From contig NZ_CP022437.1 in assembly GCF_002224365.1 (NCBI RefSeq), positions 3,348,001 to 3,412,000 of the forward strand: DNA of 64,000 nt. The letters are read 5' to 3'. Position 1 is the stretch's first letter, and every line of letters begins with the position of its first letter. The translations under genes were made by a program, and so were the position numbers. This stretch comes from Virgibacillus necropolis. Its GTDB lineage: Bacteria; Bacillota; Bacilli; Bacillales; Amphibacillaceae. The notes beneath the pieces are model-generated. The model did not search any database and had not been told where the DNA came from. It saw nothing but the letters and a program-made list of their open reading frames with translations. This document shows positions 8,267-16,454 of the stretch, piece by piece.

Positions 8267-8650
8267 TTATTCTTCATCCTGCTTGTTATCCAAAATAGAC
8301 CGCAGCTCCTTAATATCATCGTCAGACAAATCCTCATCCTGAATAAATTGAACGAGCATCGACTTTAAGGTGCCGTCATAGAATCGTTTCACAAAAGATT
8401 CTGTCTTGGCGCGCTGGCATTCGTTCTGGGAAAATAGCGGATAGAATGTATAGACTCGCTGATTCTTGTGAACACCGATGACTTCCTTTTTAGTGAGCCG
8501 ATCCAACAGGGTACGTACGGTTTTCGGCTTCCAGTTTGTTTGTGCTGGCAAGGATGAAATGATTTCATTTGCTGTTCGCGGTGCTTTTTGCCAAAGCACT
8601 TTCATCACTTCCCATTCCGACTCTGAAATAGTGGGTATTTTATTCGTCAC
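8267..8650 (-). CDS. blaI: BlaI/MecI-family repressor
   Basis: 127 aa, standard BlaI length: winged helix with ISESEWEVMKVLWQKAPRTA and WKPKTVRTLLDRLTKKEVI, followed by a C-terminal dimerisation helix (FIQDEDLSDDDIKEL). In the family, the repressor dimer binds TACA-n-TGTA boxes and is cleaved after BlaR1 signalling. It starts at GTG 8650, 22 bp after the blaR1 stop, so blaR1-blaI form an operon downstream of the lactamase gene. Confidence 0.95.
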   Translation of the reverse strand: MTNKIPTISESEWEVMKVLWQKAPRTANEIISSLPAQTNWKPKTVRTLLDRLTKKEVIGVHKNQRVYTFYPLFSQNECQRAKTESFVKRFYDGTLKSMLVQFIQDEDLSDDDIKELRSILDNKQDEE

Positions 8651-8672
8651 GTGAATCCCTGCCTTTACTCTT

Positions 8673-10442
8673 TTAATAAATGCCTTTGTCTTCCAAAATG
8701 GATTTCGTAATTTCAGCTGCTATACTGCTATTCGCATGATGGTTGCTTTCGATATTAGTTGCAAAGAAATACGTGTTGTGTTTCGTTTCTGCATAGCCAA
8801 TGAACCAGCCATTCACATTTTTTCCGTTGACCGTTCCTGTGCCTGTTTTGCCATAAAGTGTTACATTGTCTTTCGTCTCTAGTTTGATGACATCTTTTAT
8901 TAATTGAACGTTTTTCTTATCAAGGCCAAATTGGTTTGTATAAAAGTCTTTGAGTAACTGCACCTGTTCAATCGGTGAAATTTTCAAAGAAGATTCGAGC
9001 CAATAGTCTTCGATTCCCCCGGACACATTTTGATTTCCATAATTTATTTTATCAAGATATGCTTGGATATTTTCCATCTGAATCTTTTTGTCGAGCCTTT
9101 GGAAGTACCAAGTCACGGAATTTTCCATCGCGGTAAATAAATTTTGATTTTGATTCCAGATTTTATAAGGATATGTTTTTCCGTCCCACTTCATGGAGGT
9201 CTGATGTCGTTTAATCACACCGGACTCCAATGCAAATAACGCGCTGTATATTTTATACGTGGAATTCGGCGAAACCCGTAACGTGCTTTTATCTTTATTA
9301 TAGATATGGTATTGTGCCTCCTGCAAATTGTATAATACAAAGCTGCCGTCATAGCCATTGAAAAATGCGCTTAAATCCTCATACACGGTCCGCTTTTTTT
9401 CAAAATTGATCCGGTCGTCACCATAAGGCATTGCAGAAACTATTGGAATCTGACTCACGACAACCCCCGCCAAAAGCATAAAAATCAGGATACTTTTCAA
9501 TTTTAACAGCTTGGATTCAACTGTGAAGGCTGCAATCCGTTCAATCCGTTTTTTTAATTGCTTTTTTGAACCAGCAAGATGGTTAGCCATCACGAAATGC
9601 CTTGAAAGATAGGATTTATCTACAAAATTAATAATCGTGTTCCCGTATGCTGCATGCTGGTTTTGATTAAGCATCTTTAAGACAGCACTGTCACAGGCGA
9701 TTTCACGGTCCAACCGCATTTCCCTGAAAGCAATCCAGATCAATGGATTATACCAGTACAATATCTGGAACAGGACTATCAGGTGATTCGTGGCAATGTC
9801 TTTATATTTATAGTGATTTAATTCATGCAGCAAAATGTATTTCAGATTTTCCATGGACATCCACGTTTCAACATGTTGTGGCAGGATAATGTATGTCTTA
9901 AAAATACCGAACGTCAAGGGTGACTTGACAAGTGGTGATTCCACCAATACAAGATGCCGCGAAATATGGAGGCGTTGTTTGCACTGTTCGAATAATGTGA
10001 GAACCTCCTGATTCTTAATGACGCTGGTGGATTTTTTTAATTTCCGCAGTTTTATCCAGCCATGAATTGTCAAAGCAATCATTACGAGAATGCCTGTTAT
10101 CCATATCATTGTTATGATATGGTTGAAAAATGTCAGATCAAACCGGTTAACGGAGGTTGAAAAATCGTGCATCCAATTTCCATTTTCCAATGCAGGATTT
10201 TCAGTTGTGGTGTTGGTTGATGACGGATTGCTGTTTTGGTTCCCGTTCCACGTGAACTTACCCCCAAAATCCAATAAATGCGTTGGAAGTAAGGGAAGTG
10301 TTAACGCAGTCAGTAAAAGAAACCATAAATTATATTGCCATTTGGAGGACAATTGTTTCTGAAAAATTTTCCGGGTTAATATAATTGCAATGACCACAAA
10401 AGAAGATATGAACATGCATACAGCCAGTTGGGGGACAGACAT
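8673..10442 (-). CDS. blaR1: BlaR1 beta-lactam sensor/transducer
   Basis: 589 aa, the expected length. Order: N-terminal membrane segments, a cytoplasmic M56 metalloprotease domain with HELNH at 206-210 and EIACDSAVL near 247, a further membrane segment near 317-335, then the extracellular penicillin-binding sensor with SxxK as Ser394-Thr-Tyr-Lys397 and KTGTGT near the C terminus. Beta-lactam acylation of Ser394 should activate the protease and lead to BlaI cleavage. AAGGAGA precedes ATG 10442. It lies downstream of and in the same direction as the lactamase gene, unlike the divergent arrangement of the classic bla loci. Confidence 0.96.
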   Translation of the reverse strand: MSVPQLAVCMFISSFVVIAIILTRKIFQKQLSSKWQYNLWFLLLTALTLPLLPTHLLDFGGKFTWNGNQNSNPSSTNTTTENPALENGNWMHDFSTSVNRFDLTFFNHIITMIWITGILVMIALTIHGWIKLRKLKKSTSVIKNQEVLTLFEQCKQRLHISRHLVLVESPLVKSPLTFGIFKTYIILPQHVETWMSMENLKYILLHELNHYKYKDIATNHLIVLFQILYWYNPLIWIAFREMRLDREIACDSAVLKMLNQNQHAAYGNTIINFVDKSYLSRHFVMANHLAGSKKQLKKRIERIAAFTVESKLLKLKSILIFMLLAGVVVSQIPIVSAMPYGDDRINFEKKRTVYEDLSAFFNGYDGSFVLYNLQEAQYHIYNKDKSTLRVSPNSTYKIYSALFALESGVIKRHQTSMKWDGKTYPYKIWNQNQNLFTAMENSVTWYFQRLDKKIQMENIQAYLDKINYGNQNVSGGIEDYWLESSLKISPIEQVQLLKDFYTNQFGLDKKNVQLIKDVIKLETKDNVTLYGKTGTGTVNGKNVNGWFIGYAETKHNTYFFATNIESNHHANSSIAAEITKSILEDKGIY

Positions 10443-10476
10443 TTTTTCATCTCCTTAACCGCGAAGTTATTTACTC

Positions 10477-10505
10477 AAAGTACCTTAATTTTACCATGAC
10501 GTCAA
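10477..10505 (-). promoter_or_regulatory. Candidate promoter of blaR1-blaI
   Basis: TTGACG (10505-10500) and TACTTT (10482-10477) are 17 bp apart on the minus strand. I see no TACA-n2-TGTA box nearby, in contrast to the lactamase promoter. The -10 match is weak. Confidence 0.4.
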
Positions 10506-10632
10506 TTATAAATCTTTTATGAATAATGGTATATGAGGCAAGTGATTCCAGCGTACATGCAAAAAAATCTAGTCAGCTTCTCCAATTTAGAAAAGGCCAA
10601 ACATAATTGGTAAATAAATAGTTGTGTGAAGA

Positions 10633-10666
10633 GTCACACATGCCAACCCTGACTGACATGTGTGAC
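10633..10666 (-). terminator. Hairpin after blaP
   Basis: A perfect 10-bp inverted repeat, GTCACACATG / CATGTGTGAC with a 14-nt loop, begins 12 bp after the lactamase stop. It has no U-run, so it is a weak terminator or attenuator between blaP and blaR1. Confidence 0.5.
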
Positions 10667-10677
10667 CTCTGATTTTC

Positions 10678-11607
10678 TTATTTTAAAGCGTTTAGTGTGA
10701 TTTCGGCAGCCTTTGCAACTAGCGCATCGTTATATTCGGCATTCTCTTTATCGTGCCGGGACATAACCGCTATGACGATTGGTTCTCTGTTCGGCGGCCA
10801 AACAATAGCAATGTCATTTCTCGTACCGTAGCTTCCGGCCCCGCTTTTGTCAGCAACTTTCCATCCTTGAGGTGCGCCTGCACGTATCAGTGCATCTCCT
10901 GTTGCATTTCCTTTCATCCAATCGATAAGCAATTCACGTTTTTCATTTGGAAGAAAATCACCAAGTGCAACTTTTTTCAGATTGATGGCCATGGTACTGG
11001 GTGTGCTGGTATCACGCTTATTCCCCGGCGTGAATTCATTTAATTCGGTTTCATATCGTTCGGGCTGGGTAACGTCATCGCCAATGTTCCGTAAAGCTTG
11101 CTTAAATTTATCAGGACCCCCGAGCGCCTCAAGTAGAAGGTTTCCCGCGGTGTTGTCACTTTTTCGAATGGCCGCTTCACTTATTTCCAGCAGTGTCATA
11201 CCAGTATCCACGTGTTTCTCGGTAACCGGAGAATAGGTAACCAGATCATCCTTGGTGTACGTAACGACTTTTTCAAGATCTTTGATGTCGTTTTGCTTCA
11301 GCAGGATTGCTGCGGCCAAAACTTTGAATGTAGATGAGTAGGCGAAACGCTCATCCGGGTGGTACTTGACGGTTTGATTTGTACCTGTATCGATTGCATA
11401 AACACCGATTCGTGCGTCAAACTCATTTTCAAGCTGGGCAAACTTTTCATCTTTATTGATCGTTTGCTCTGTTTCGATTTCCTTTTCGGATGATGCATCG
11501 GTTTTATTGTCTGCATTTACGCATGCGGTAAGTATTAGTAGGGTCAGCAATACTAGGTACAGTGTTAACTTACGTACACCGGACTTGTATAGATTTGTTT
11601 TTCTCAC
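10678..11607 (-). CDS. blaP: Class A beta-lactamase, lipoprotein form
   Basis: 309 aa. The lipobox LTAC puts the lipidated cysteine at residue 29, so the enzyme is probably membrane-anchored. Class A motifs: STFK (catalytic serine), KSDNTAGN (SDN loop), ETELN in the omega loop (general base Glu), and KSGAGSYGTRND (KSG in place of the commoner KTG). It should hydrolyse penicillins in the periplasm-like wall zone. GTG 11607 follows AAGG. The promoter carries two BlaI boxes, and blaR1-blaI follow on the same strand. Precise substrate range cannot be predicted. Confidence 0.95.
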   Translation of the reverse strand: MRKTNLYKSGVRKLTLYLVLLTLLILTACVNADNKTDASSEKEIETEQTINKDEKFAQLENEFDARIGVYAIDTGTNQTVKYHPDERFAYSSTFKVLAAAILLKQNDIKDLEKVVTYTKDDLVTYSPVTEKHVDTGMTLLEISEAAIRKSDNTAGNLLLEALGGPDKFKQALRNIGDDVTQPERYETELNEFTPGNKRDTSTPSTMAINLKKVALGDFLPNEKRELLIDWMKGNATGDALIRAGAPQGWKVADKSGAGSYGTRNDIAIVWPPNREPIVIAVMSRHDKENAEYNDALVAKAAEITLNALK

Positions 11608-11707
11608 ATTGATACCTTCTTTCTATTAAAGTGGATTTCTTATACCTCTTTTCTCCGTTTATCTATTGTATTTGTAAGTATTTATTCCCCCTTTTAATTC
11701 ACGTGAT

Positions 11708-11736
11708 TACAACTGTAGTACAGTATTACATTTGTA
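11708..11736. promoter_or_regulatory. Two BlaI operator boxes
   Basis: TACAACTGTA (11708-11717) and TACATTTGTA (11727-11736) both fit the BlaI/MecI core TACA-n2-TGTA. The second lies between the -35 and -10 of the lactamase promoter and overlaps the -10; the first lies just downstream of the expected transcription start. Confidence 0.85.
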
Positions 11737-11751
11737 GTCCTATAAAGTCAA
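11723..11751 (-). promoter_or_regulatory. blaP promoter
   Basis: TTGACT (11751-11746), a 17-bp spacer and TAATAC (11728-11723) on the minus strand, about 115 bp upstream of the GTG start. The spacer contains a BlaI box. Confidence 0.75.
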
Positions 11752-11939
11752 CCCTAAAGTTATTTAACGAATTCTAAAATGATCCTTGAGTTGTTTTTCT
11801 GGAAATGGCAGAATTATAGGCTTAGTTTGTCATAATGGAATAAGATAAGGCATCGATTATAAAGTTGAGGACTTTTCTCCACTATTTGGACCAATATAAC
11901 ATTCCCTCATGAAGATGCCAGACACTATAGACCCTGATA

Positions 11940-12222
11940 GAGGCCACTGAAAAAGTTAAATATAGTACAAAATATGCGGATCTACCATCGCACCCCCGAA
12001 TATACTTTGCTTTCCGCGGGCGAGTGTCGAGCCTTCTCGGACTGTCGTCCTGCGGGGTCTCGCCGATCTCTTACTTCCCGCAGGATAAGGAATGCTCCCC
12101 TGAAAAGGCATCGCACGAAGAAAAAGTGCTTTTCTTTTTCGAGGAGTCTCCGTATATTCGAGGATGCTAAGTTGATGTGAAAAGTTAAATTTTAAAAATC
12201 CACTACTTTTTCAGTGGCCTCC
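11940..12222 (+). mobile_element. MITE-like element, copy 2, with 8-bp target duplication
   Basis: 283 bp bounded by perfect 17-bp terminal inverted repeats, GAGGCCACTGAAAAAGT and its complement. The flanks are an exact direct repeat, CCCTGATA at 11932-11939 and 12223-12230, the footprint of transposition. The interior is GC-rich with palindromic segments, and no transposase is encoded, so mobilisation in trans by an IS with matching ends would be needed. It is the inverse of copy 1, and the two bracket DUF2975-uppS-blaI-blaR1-blaP. Confidence 0.88.
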
Positions 12223-12230
12223 CCTGATAC

Positions 12231-12698
12231 CATAGGGGTATTGAATAGATTTGGAATCCAAATTAAATATGCTGTTCTTACAAGTACGACATTGTTTGAA
12301 ACTGTCATGTTATTGAACAGAAAGGAAACATGGGGTCCTTCGATGGTTATTGCTAGGTTGGGTTTGTATTAGTGTTTTGAAGAAACTAAATTGTTAAGCA
12401 ATAGGGGGCATTTGTGGAACATCAAAAACCAAATTTCTCACTAAAGGTACGGAGGAATTTGGCTTTTCTATCTTTCAAAATCTTAAACTTTATAATCTAC
12501 ACTTCTTTAAATCCCATTGGTCATTACTGTGGCGACGAGAGGTAAACTTTGTGGCATATCAAGAAAATAAAGCCAATAACTTTATTTGTCTATTTATCAA
12601 ACTTATCTTTCCCTAGTTCTCCGTAGTCTTGTTACAAAAAACTTTTGTGCAAACTCCTTCTCCAACAATTGCAACCGTTAATTGATGAAGCCATATCT
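12231..12698. other. Gene-free stretch
   Basis: About 470 bp between the MITE and a lipoprotein gene. I see no ORF with an SD, no tRNA and no strong terminator. Confidence 0.5.
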
Positions 12699-13268
12699 TT
12701 ACTGCATGATAACTTCAAAATCTTCATGCGTAGGCGCTTCCTCTGTGTAGGCAATCCAATACATGTATTGTTTAGAAAAACCCTCCATAATATGTTTTAC
12801 GTATGTTACTGCTTTTGTTGATTCCCCTAATACTTTGACTTCTTTTATTTTTGTATCACTTGCATCTTCCTCTGGCATAATAATCGTAACTGAAGGACCA
12901 TCATCCCTGCCAAAAACCAAAGCTTCTATATGCTCTAGACTCATTGACGTGGTGCGGTCTTTTGGACCTGCTATCCACTCTAATTTCCCATTATTATTCT
13001 TTAAAATAACTAAATCGGGATTATGGCTGTTGCTACCATGTTTATTTTTAAAAATCACGTAAATAAAATCATCTTTTAAGTCATAATCAATAATTTCTTT
13101 ATCCCTTAATTTGTTTTCTGACATGACCTTGCTGATTTGCTCTTCCAATGACAGACTTTCTTCTGTGACAGTTTGCTCCATACTAGCCTCTGCAGTAGGA
13201 TCCTTAGCCTCGTTTGAACAACCGAACAGAACAAAAATTAAGATGAACACGATGTATAACTTTTTCAT
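12699..13268 (-). CDS. Putative lipoprotein
   Basis: 189 aa from ATG 13268, which has GGAGG seven bases ahead; an ATG 27 bases upstream has no SD. The signal peptide ends in the lipobox LFGC, with Cys at residue 17, followed by an acidic linker and a beta-rich domain (DDFIYVIFKNKH, PDLVILKNNNGKLEWIAGP). The protein would sit on the outer face of the membrane. I do not recognise the family. Confidence 0.75.
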   Translation of the reverse strand: MKKLYIVFILIFVLFGCSNEAKDPTAEASMEQTVTEESLSLEEQISKVMSENKLRDKEIIDYDLKDDFIYVIFKNKHGSNSHNPDLVILKNNNGKLEWIAGPKDRTTSMSLEHIEALVFGRDDGPSVTIIMPEEDASDTKIKEVKVLGESTKAVTYVKHIMEGFSKQYMYWIAYTEEAPTHEDFEVIMQ

Positions 13269-13327
13269 GACATAGCCTCCGAATGCATCTCCCATAACTA
13301 GTATTTCTCACCTTCAAGCTACTTACC

Positions 13328-14065
13328 TTACCAATCCAAACTATCTAAAAATATAAGTATATCCTCATTCAATTCTTCAGCATCCTTCCCTAATGTCATC
13401 ATATGTTCAGATTGCGTATACTCTTTTATTTTTTTACAATCTGTACGTACAGTGTCGTATATAAAATTAGCACTCTCCTTATACAATGAATCATCTAATA
13501 ATCCGTACATTACAAAGATTGGGGAAGTAATTAAATCCAGTTTTTGACTTGTATTATCAACCAATTCTTGAAATTCTGACAGCCCATGCATTGGGTTGTT
13601 TTTCAATTCACTCATTTCAACAGTGATTTGTTCCTCACTCTTGCCTTGAAACTGCTTATATCTTTTGGCATAAGTCAAAACACGCTCATGTAAAACATCA
13701 ATTTCTCTACGAATTGGAACAGACATCGAAACAATGCCATTCACGTTCAATTCAGTTCCTATCTTTAACGAGAAAACCCCACCTAAAGAAAGTCCTACAA
13801 CAGCAATCTTTTCAAATCCATCATCCTTAAGTAACTGATAACCATTTACTACATCTTGCCACCAATCTTTTGGACCTGTTTTTATAAGCGCATTTGGTTC
13901 TAATCCATGCCCTTTATATAAAGGCGCATGACAAGTATAATTATATTTTTGCAAGTACTTACCTAACTTTTTTACGTCTACTGTATTTCCGGTAAATGCA
14001 TGAAGTAACAAGACAGCTCTATCTCCACCTCTATATGTAAAAGACTTTGGATGAACTATTTTCAT
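13328..14065 (-). CDS. Alpha/beta-hydrolase, Est30-type carboxylesterase
   Basis: 245 aa. Oxyanion region LLLHAFTGN, cap region PLYKGHG, nucleophile elbow GLSLGG (Ser near 95), acid in YGLLDDSL and catalytic histidine in SEHMMTLGKD give a complete triad in the order of Geobacillus Est30 and B. subtilis YvaK. It would hydrolyse short-chain carboxylic esters in the cytoplasm. AAGGAGA precedes ATG 14065. Confidence 0.88.
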   Translation of the reverse strand: MKIVHPKSFTYRGGDRAVLLLHAFTGNTVDVKKLGKYLQKYNYTCHAPLYKGHGLEPNALIKTGPKDWWQDVVNGYQLLKDDGFEKIAVVGLSLGGVFSLKIGTELNVNGIVSMSVPIRREIDVLHERVLTYAKRYKQFQGKSEEQITVEMSELKNNPMHGLSEFQELVDNTSQKLDLITSPIFVMYGLLDDSLYKESANFIYDTVRTDCKKIKEYTQSEHMMTLGKDAEELNEDILIFLDSLDW

Positions 14066-14187
14066 CTTCCTATCTCCTTATTTCGCTTAATTACTGCCAT
14101 TTGTTAATACTAATTCGACAATAATTTCTGTCTGTTTTTTATTACTTTTACCCATAAGCATTTGATCTAATAAAACTATAGCTCCAG

Positions 14188-14382
14188 TTACCTGAAGAAT
14201 AATGAGGCGATTAAAATGCCTACTATTATTACAAGAATAAGTATTCCAGTACCTTTCCACCCTAAACTCCCAACTAAATCAGAAAGTCCTCCACCGTGAA
14301 CACTTCCAGCAGGGTTTCTTTTTAGTTCTTCTTGCCTCATTTTTTCTCTTCTTCTTTCAGGAGTTTCCCTTTCATCATTCAT
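14188..14382 (-). CDS. DUF6366 small membrane protein
   Basis: 64 aa: a charged N terminus (ERETPERRREKMRQEELKRN) and a single C-terminal membrane helix (GILILVIIVGILIASLFF). The PERRREKxRQEELKRNP start is, as I recall it, the mark of the DUF6366 family in Bacillaceae. GAGGTG precedes ATG 14382. Function unknown. Confidence 0.75.
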   Translation of the reverse strand: MNDERETPERRREKMRQEELKRNPAGSVHGGGLSDLVGSLGWKGTGILILVIIVGILIASLFFR

Positions 14383-14443
14383 TTGAACACCTCACTTGTT
14401 AATTCTTGCACCAATTACTGTATTAAAGTAACTGACTTTGCCT

Positions 14444-14959
14444 TTAATTGTGAAAAAGTTTATGAAAGTCACGAATTACCATAACTTCTATTTTATGTTC
14501 ATTACTCATATTAGCTTCACCGGTCACCATTTCAACTTCTGATGACTCACTGCCTTCTTTTTGGTACTGTAATTCTACGGTGAAATCATAAATTATTTCT
14601 TTAGATTCTGATTTCTCATATTCGATGTTTTTTACCTTTATTTTATAATTTTTTCTCATCGGTTCCATCATTAATGTTGAACTGTAATTATTTACAAAGT
14701 CCAGGTAGGACATATCATCTGCAAAATAATCTTTATATAGGTCTTCTTCATACTGTACTAAATCTTCGAGTCCCTCACCTTCCAACGCTTGTTTCAATTC
14801 ATCACTTGGACCATTAAGAGCTTTCTGTAATACAGCCTCAATTGTTTGTATATTTTCGTCTTGTGTTTTCGTTTCTGTTTTTTCGGTACAGCCAACAATA
14901 AATAAAATAAGTGAGGCGAATAATACGGTTGCAAAAAATCTATACGTTTGTTTTTTCAT
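14444..14959 (-). CDS. Putative lipoprotein
   Basis: 171 aa with a signal peptide ending in the lipobox IVGC (Cys near residue 24). The mature part has an acidic helix (EAVLQKALNGPSDELKQALE) and a beta domain with alternating charged strands. AAGGAGGG precedes ATG 14959. Not recognised; it could be a small extracellular NTF2-like fold, which is a guess. Confidence 0.7.
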   Translation of the reverse strand: MKKQTYRFFATVLFASLILFIVGCTEKTETKTQDENIQTIEAVLQKALNGPSDELKQALEGEGLEDLVQYEEDLYKDYFADDMSYLDFVNNYSSTLMMEPMRKNYKIKVKNIEYEKSESKEIIYDFTVELQYQKEGSESSEVEMVTGEANMSNEHKIEVMVIRDFHKLFHN

Positions 14960-15090
14960 ATAATTCCCTCCTTTCTAATTAATACGTTTAACTATGTTAA
15001 TTAGTTTCAAATTCATTTTTTTGACTATTCTGCTTCGTTTAAGTTAACCCTTCACAACCCCTGTATTTTTAATAACGTGGATAAATAAAC

Positions 15091-15408
15091 CTAATCAATA
15101 TAAACATCAATTACATTTTCAATAGCAATTTCCTTTTCTCCCAGTCGCAATAAACCAGTACGTGCATTTATCAACTTGAGCTTCCCTCTCGCCATGCAAT
15201 AATGGGGTTTATCATAATATTTAATTTCGACAGTTAAATTATTATGCAAGGCATCTTGGAGTTTGAATTCCATTTCTTCAATTTGTTGTTCATCAAGAAT
15301 AGGCTTTTCCTTATAATCGTCTTCTTCCCACATCTTCTTCAGCAATTCAATGTGCTCCGGCAGCATCATTGCTGTCCATTTTTTCGTTCCTCTATCATGC
15401 AAACTCAT
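15091..15408 (-). CDS. YolD-like protein
   Basis: 105 aa with the YolD-like pattern: DRGTKKWTAMMLPEHIELLKKM at the N terminus, then a small beta barrel. Proteins of this family sit with Y-family polymerases in phage and chromosomal SOS modules. Here it follows a WYL-like gene by 2 bp, but no polymerase gene is present. A LexA box lies upstream of the pair. Confidence 0.85.
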   Translation of the reverse strand: MSLHDRGTKKWTAMMLPEHIELLKKMWEEDDYKEKPILDEQQIEEMEFKLQDALHNNLTVEIKYYDKPHYCMARGKLKLINARTGLLRLGEKEIAIENVIDVYID

Positions 15409-15410
15409 TA

Positions 15411-15626
15411 CTAAGCCCCCATCCTTTTCTTGACTAATCCGACTGACAGTATATTTTCCAGTTTAAACGTTCTTACCTTTCTTCTGGTATAGCAATAAGC
15501 CAGTATCATTTCATCATTGATTTTAAGAGCGCGAATAATTCGTTGGGATGCCTGGTTATCCTTGGAAAGATAAATCATCTCAATTTTTTCCTTGCTCTGG
15601 ATTGACCTTATTAGCATGTTTTTCAT
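15411..15626 (-). CDS. Small WYL-like domain protein
   Basis: 71 aa, consistent with an isolated WYL-type SH3-like barrel (SKEKIEMIYLSKDNQ, MILAYCYTRRKVRTFKLENILSV) with no DNA-binding domain. SD GGAGG precedes ATG 15626. It is the first gene of a two-gene unit with yolD. The LexA box just upstream points to induction by DNA damage. Confidence 0.75.
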   Translation of the reverse strand: MKNMLIRSIQSKEKIEMIYLSKDNQASQRIIRALKINDEMILAYCYTRRKVRTFKLENILSVGLVKKRMGA

Positions 15627-15643
15627 GAAATTACCTCCATATC

Positions 15644-15659
15644 AGGAACATTCGTTCTC
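15644..15659 (-). promoter_or_regulatory. LexA (DinR) box of the WYL-yolD operon
   Basis: On the minus strand the site reads AGAACGAATGTTCC, a perfect GAAC-n4-GTTC core matching the Bacillus SOS consensus CGAACRNRYGTTCG. A TATGAT -10 lies directly upstream, so the repressor would cover the transcription start. Confidence 0.85.
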
Positions 15660-15740
15660 ATCATACCATAAAAGAAGATCGACAGGTAATAAATTTTTCA
15701 CTATGGAAAATGTTTACACGTACTACTCGAGGCAAAAAAA

Positions 15741-15785
15741 TGCCTAACCTCTGCACGTTGCGTACAGCAATTTAGAGGTTAGGCA
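15741..15785 (-). terminator. Rho-independent terminator (minus strand)
   Basis: 12-bp perfect stem TGCCTAACCTCT / AGAGGTTAGGCA, followed on the minus strand by seven T. It stands ~230 bp after the coiled-coil gene at 16013, with no ORF in between; the intervening segment could be a long 3' UTR or an RNA. Confidence 0.75.
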
Positions 15786-16012
15786 GTAAATACTTTCAGA
15801 TTCAGTATAAAGTTAGGTAAGGCTATCTGAGGTACGAAGCGATGCGCAGACCTTGTCCCTATTACTTGTAAACGATTTGACAAATAAAAGGCTATTATGG
15901 GACGAGTTCACTGATCCCGCGTTCCATTTCATGTTGAACGATAGCAATTTGAAGAAGTTGGTGTGTAAAATAATTGAGCTGTTTATTTGAAGAATTTCTT
16001 TGTTCTTATGTG

Positions 16013-16351
16013 TTATATATTGCGGAGTTTTTTTTCATGCTGTACATATTTGCTGGATAGAAAGTCGACTGTTTCTTGTGTTTCCCTCAAGCCTACCTCC
16101 AGTCCATCAAACTTTTTCTCGAGCCGGTCGAATCGTTTATCCATCTTCTTGTCAAGACCTTCCACCTTTTCATCAAGTCCTTTAAACTTATTCTCAAGTC
16201 CATCCACCTTTTTGTCAAGTCCATCAAACTTATTCTCAAGTCCTTCAAACCTTTTATCAGTTTTCTCAAAGTGTTGGTTCAACTTTTTGTCAATTTGCTG
16301 CGAATGAAGTTCTAATGCATTTAATATTTCTTTTATACCTGATTGTTCCAT
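16013..16351 (-). CDS. Coiled-coil protein with tandem heptad repeats
   Basis: 112 aa from ATG 16351, which has GGAGGTGA correctly placed. It is the longer paralog of 4379-4600. Between the conserved ends it holds repeated seven-residue units (FEGLENK, FDGLDKK, VDGLENK, FKGLDEK, VEGLDKK), encoded by near-identical 21-bp DNA repeats, so length can change by unit gain or loss. The C terminus YVQHEKKLRNI is intact here. No membrane segment or signal peptide. Function unknown; an extended rod or oligomer is likely. Confidence 0.75.
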   Translation of the reverse strand: MEQSGIKEILNALELHSQQIDKKLNQHFEKTDKRFEGLENKFDGLDKKVDGLENKFKGLDEKVEGLDKKMDKRFDRLEKKFDGLEVGLRETQETVDFLSSKYVQHEKKLRNI

Positions 16352-16454
16352 TATCCTCACCTCCAATTACACCTATTATATCTCCTATTGTTGTTTTTGA
16401 AAAGGAGGAAAAAGGGGGGAGTTCCCATTTTAAAGGGACATAGGGACCTGTCCC

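Noticed and set aside
11974-12180. 68-codon frame inside the MITE
   Set aside because: It lies entirely in the repetitive, palindromic element, has no SD, and the same region is noncoding in copy 1.
6300-12222. Composite transposon
   Set aside because: The flanking elements encode no transposase and only one has a clear target duplication, so independent MITE insertions are the safer reading.
15786-16012. Riboswitch or small RNA between the coiled-coil gene and its terminator
   Set aside because: No known aptamer core could be recognised; it is kept only as a possible long 3' UTR.
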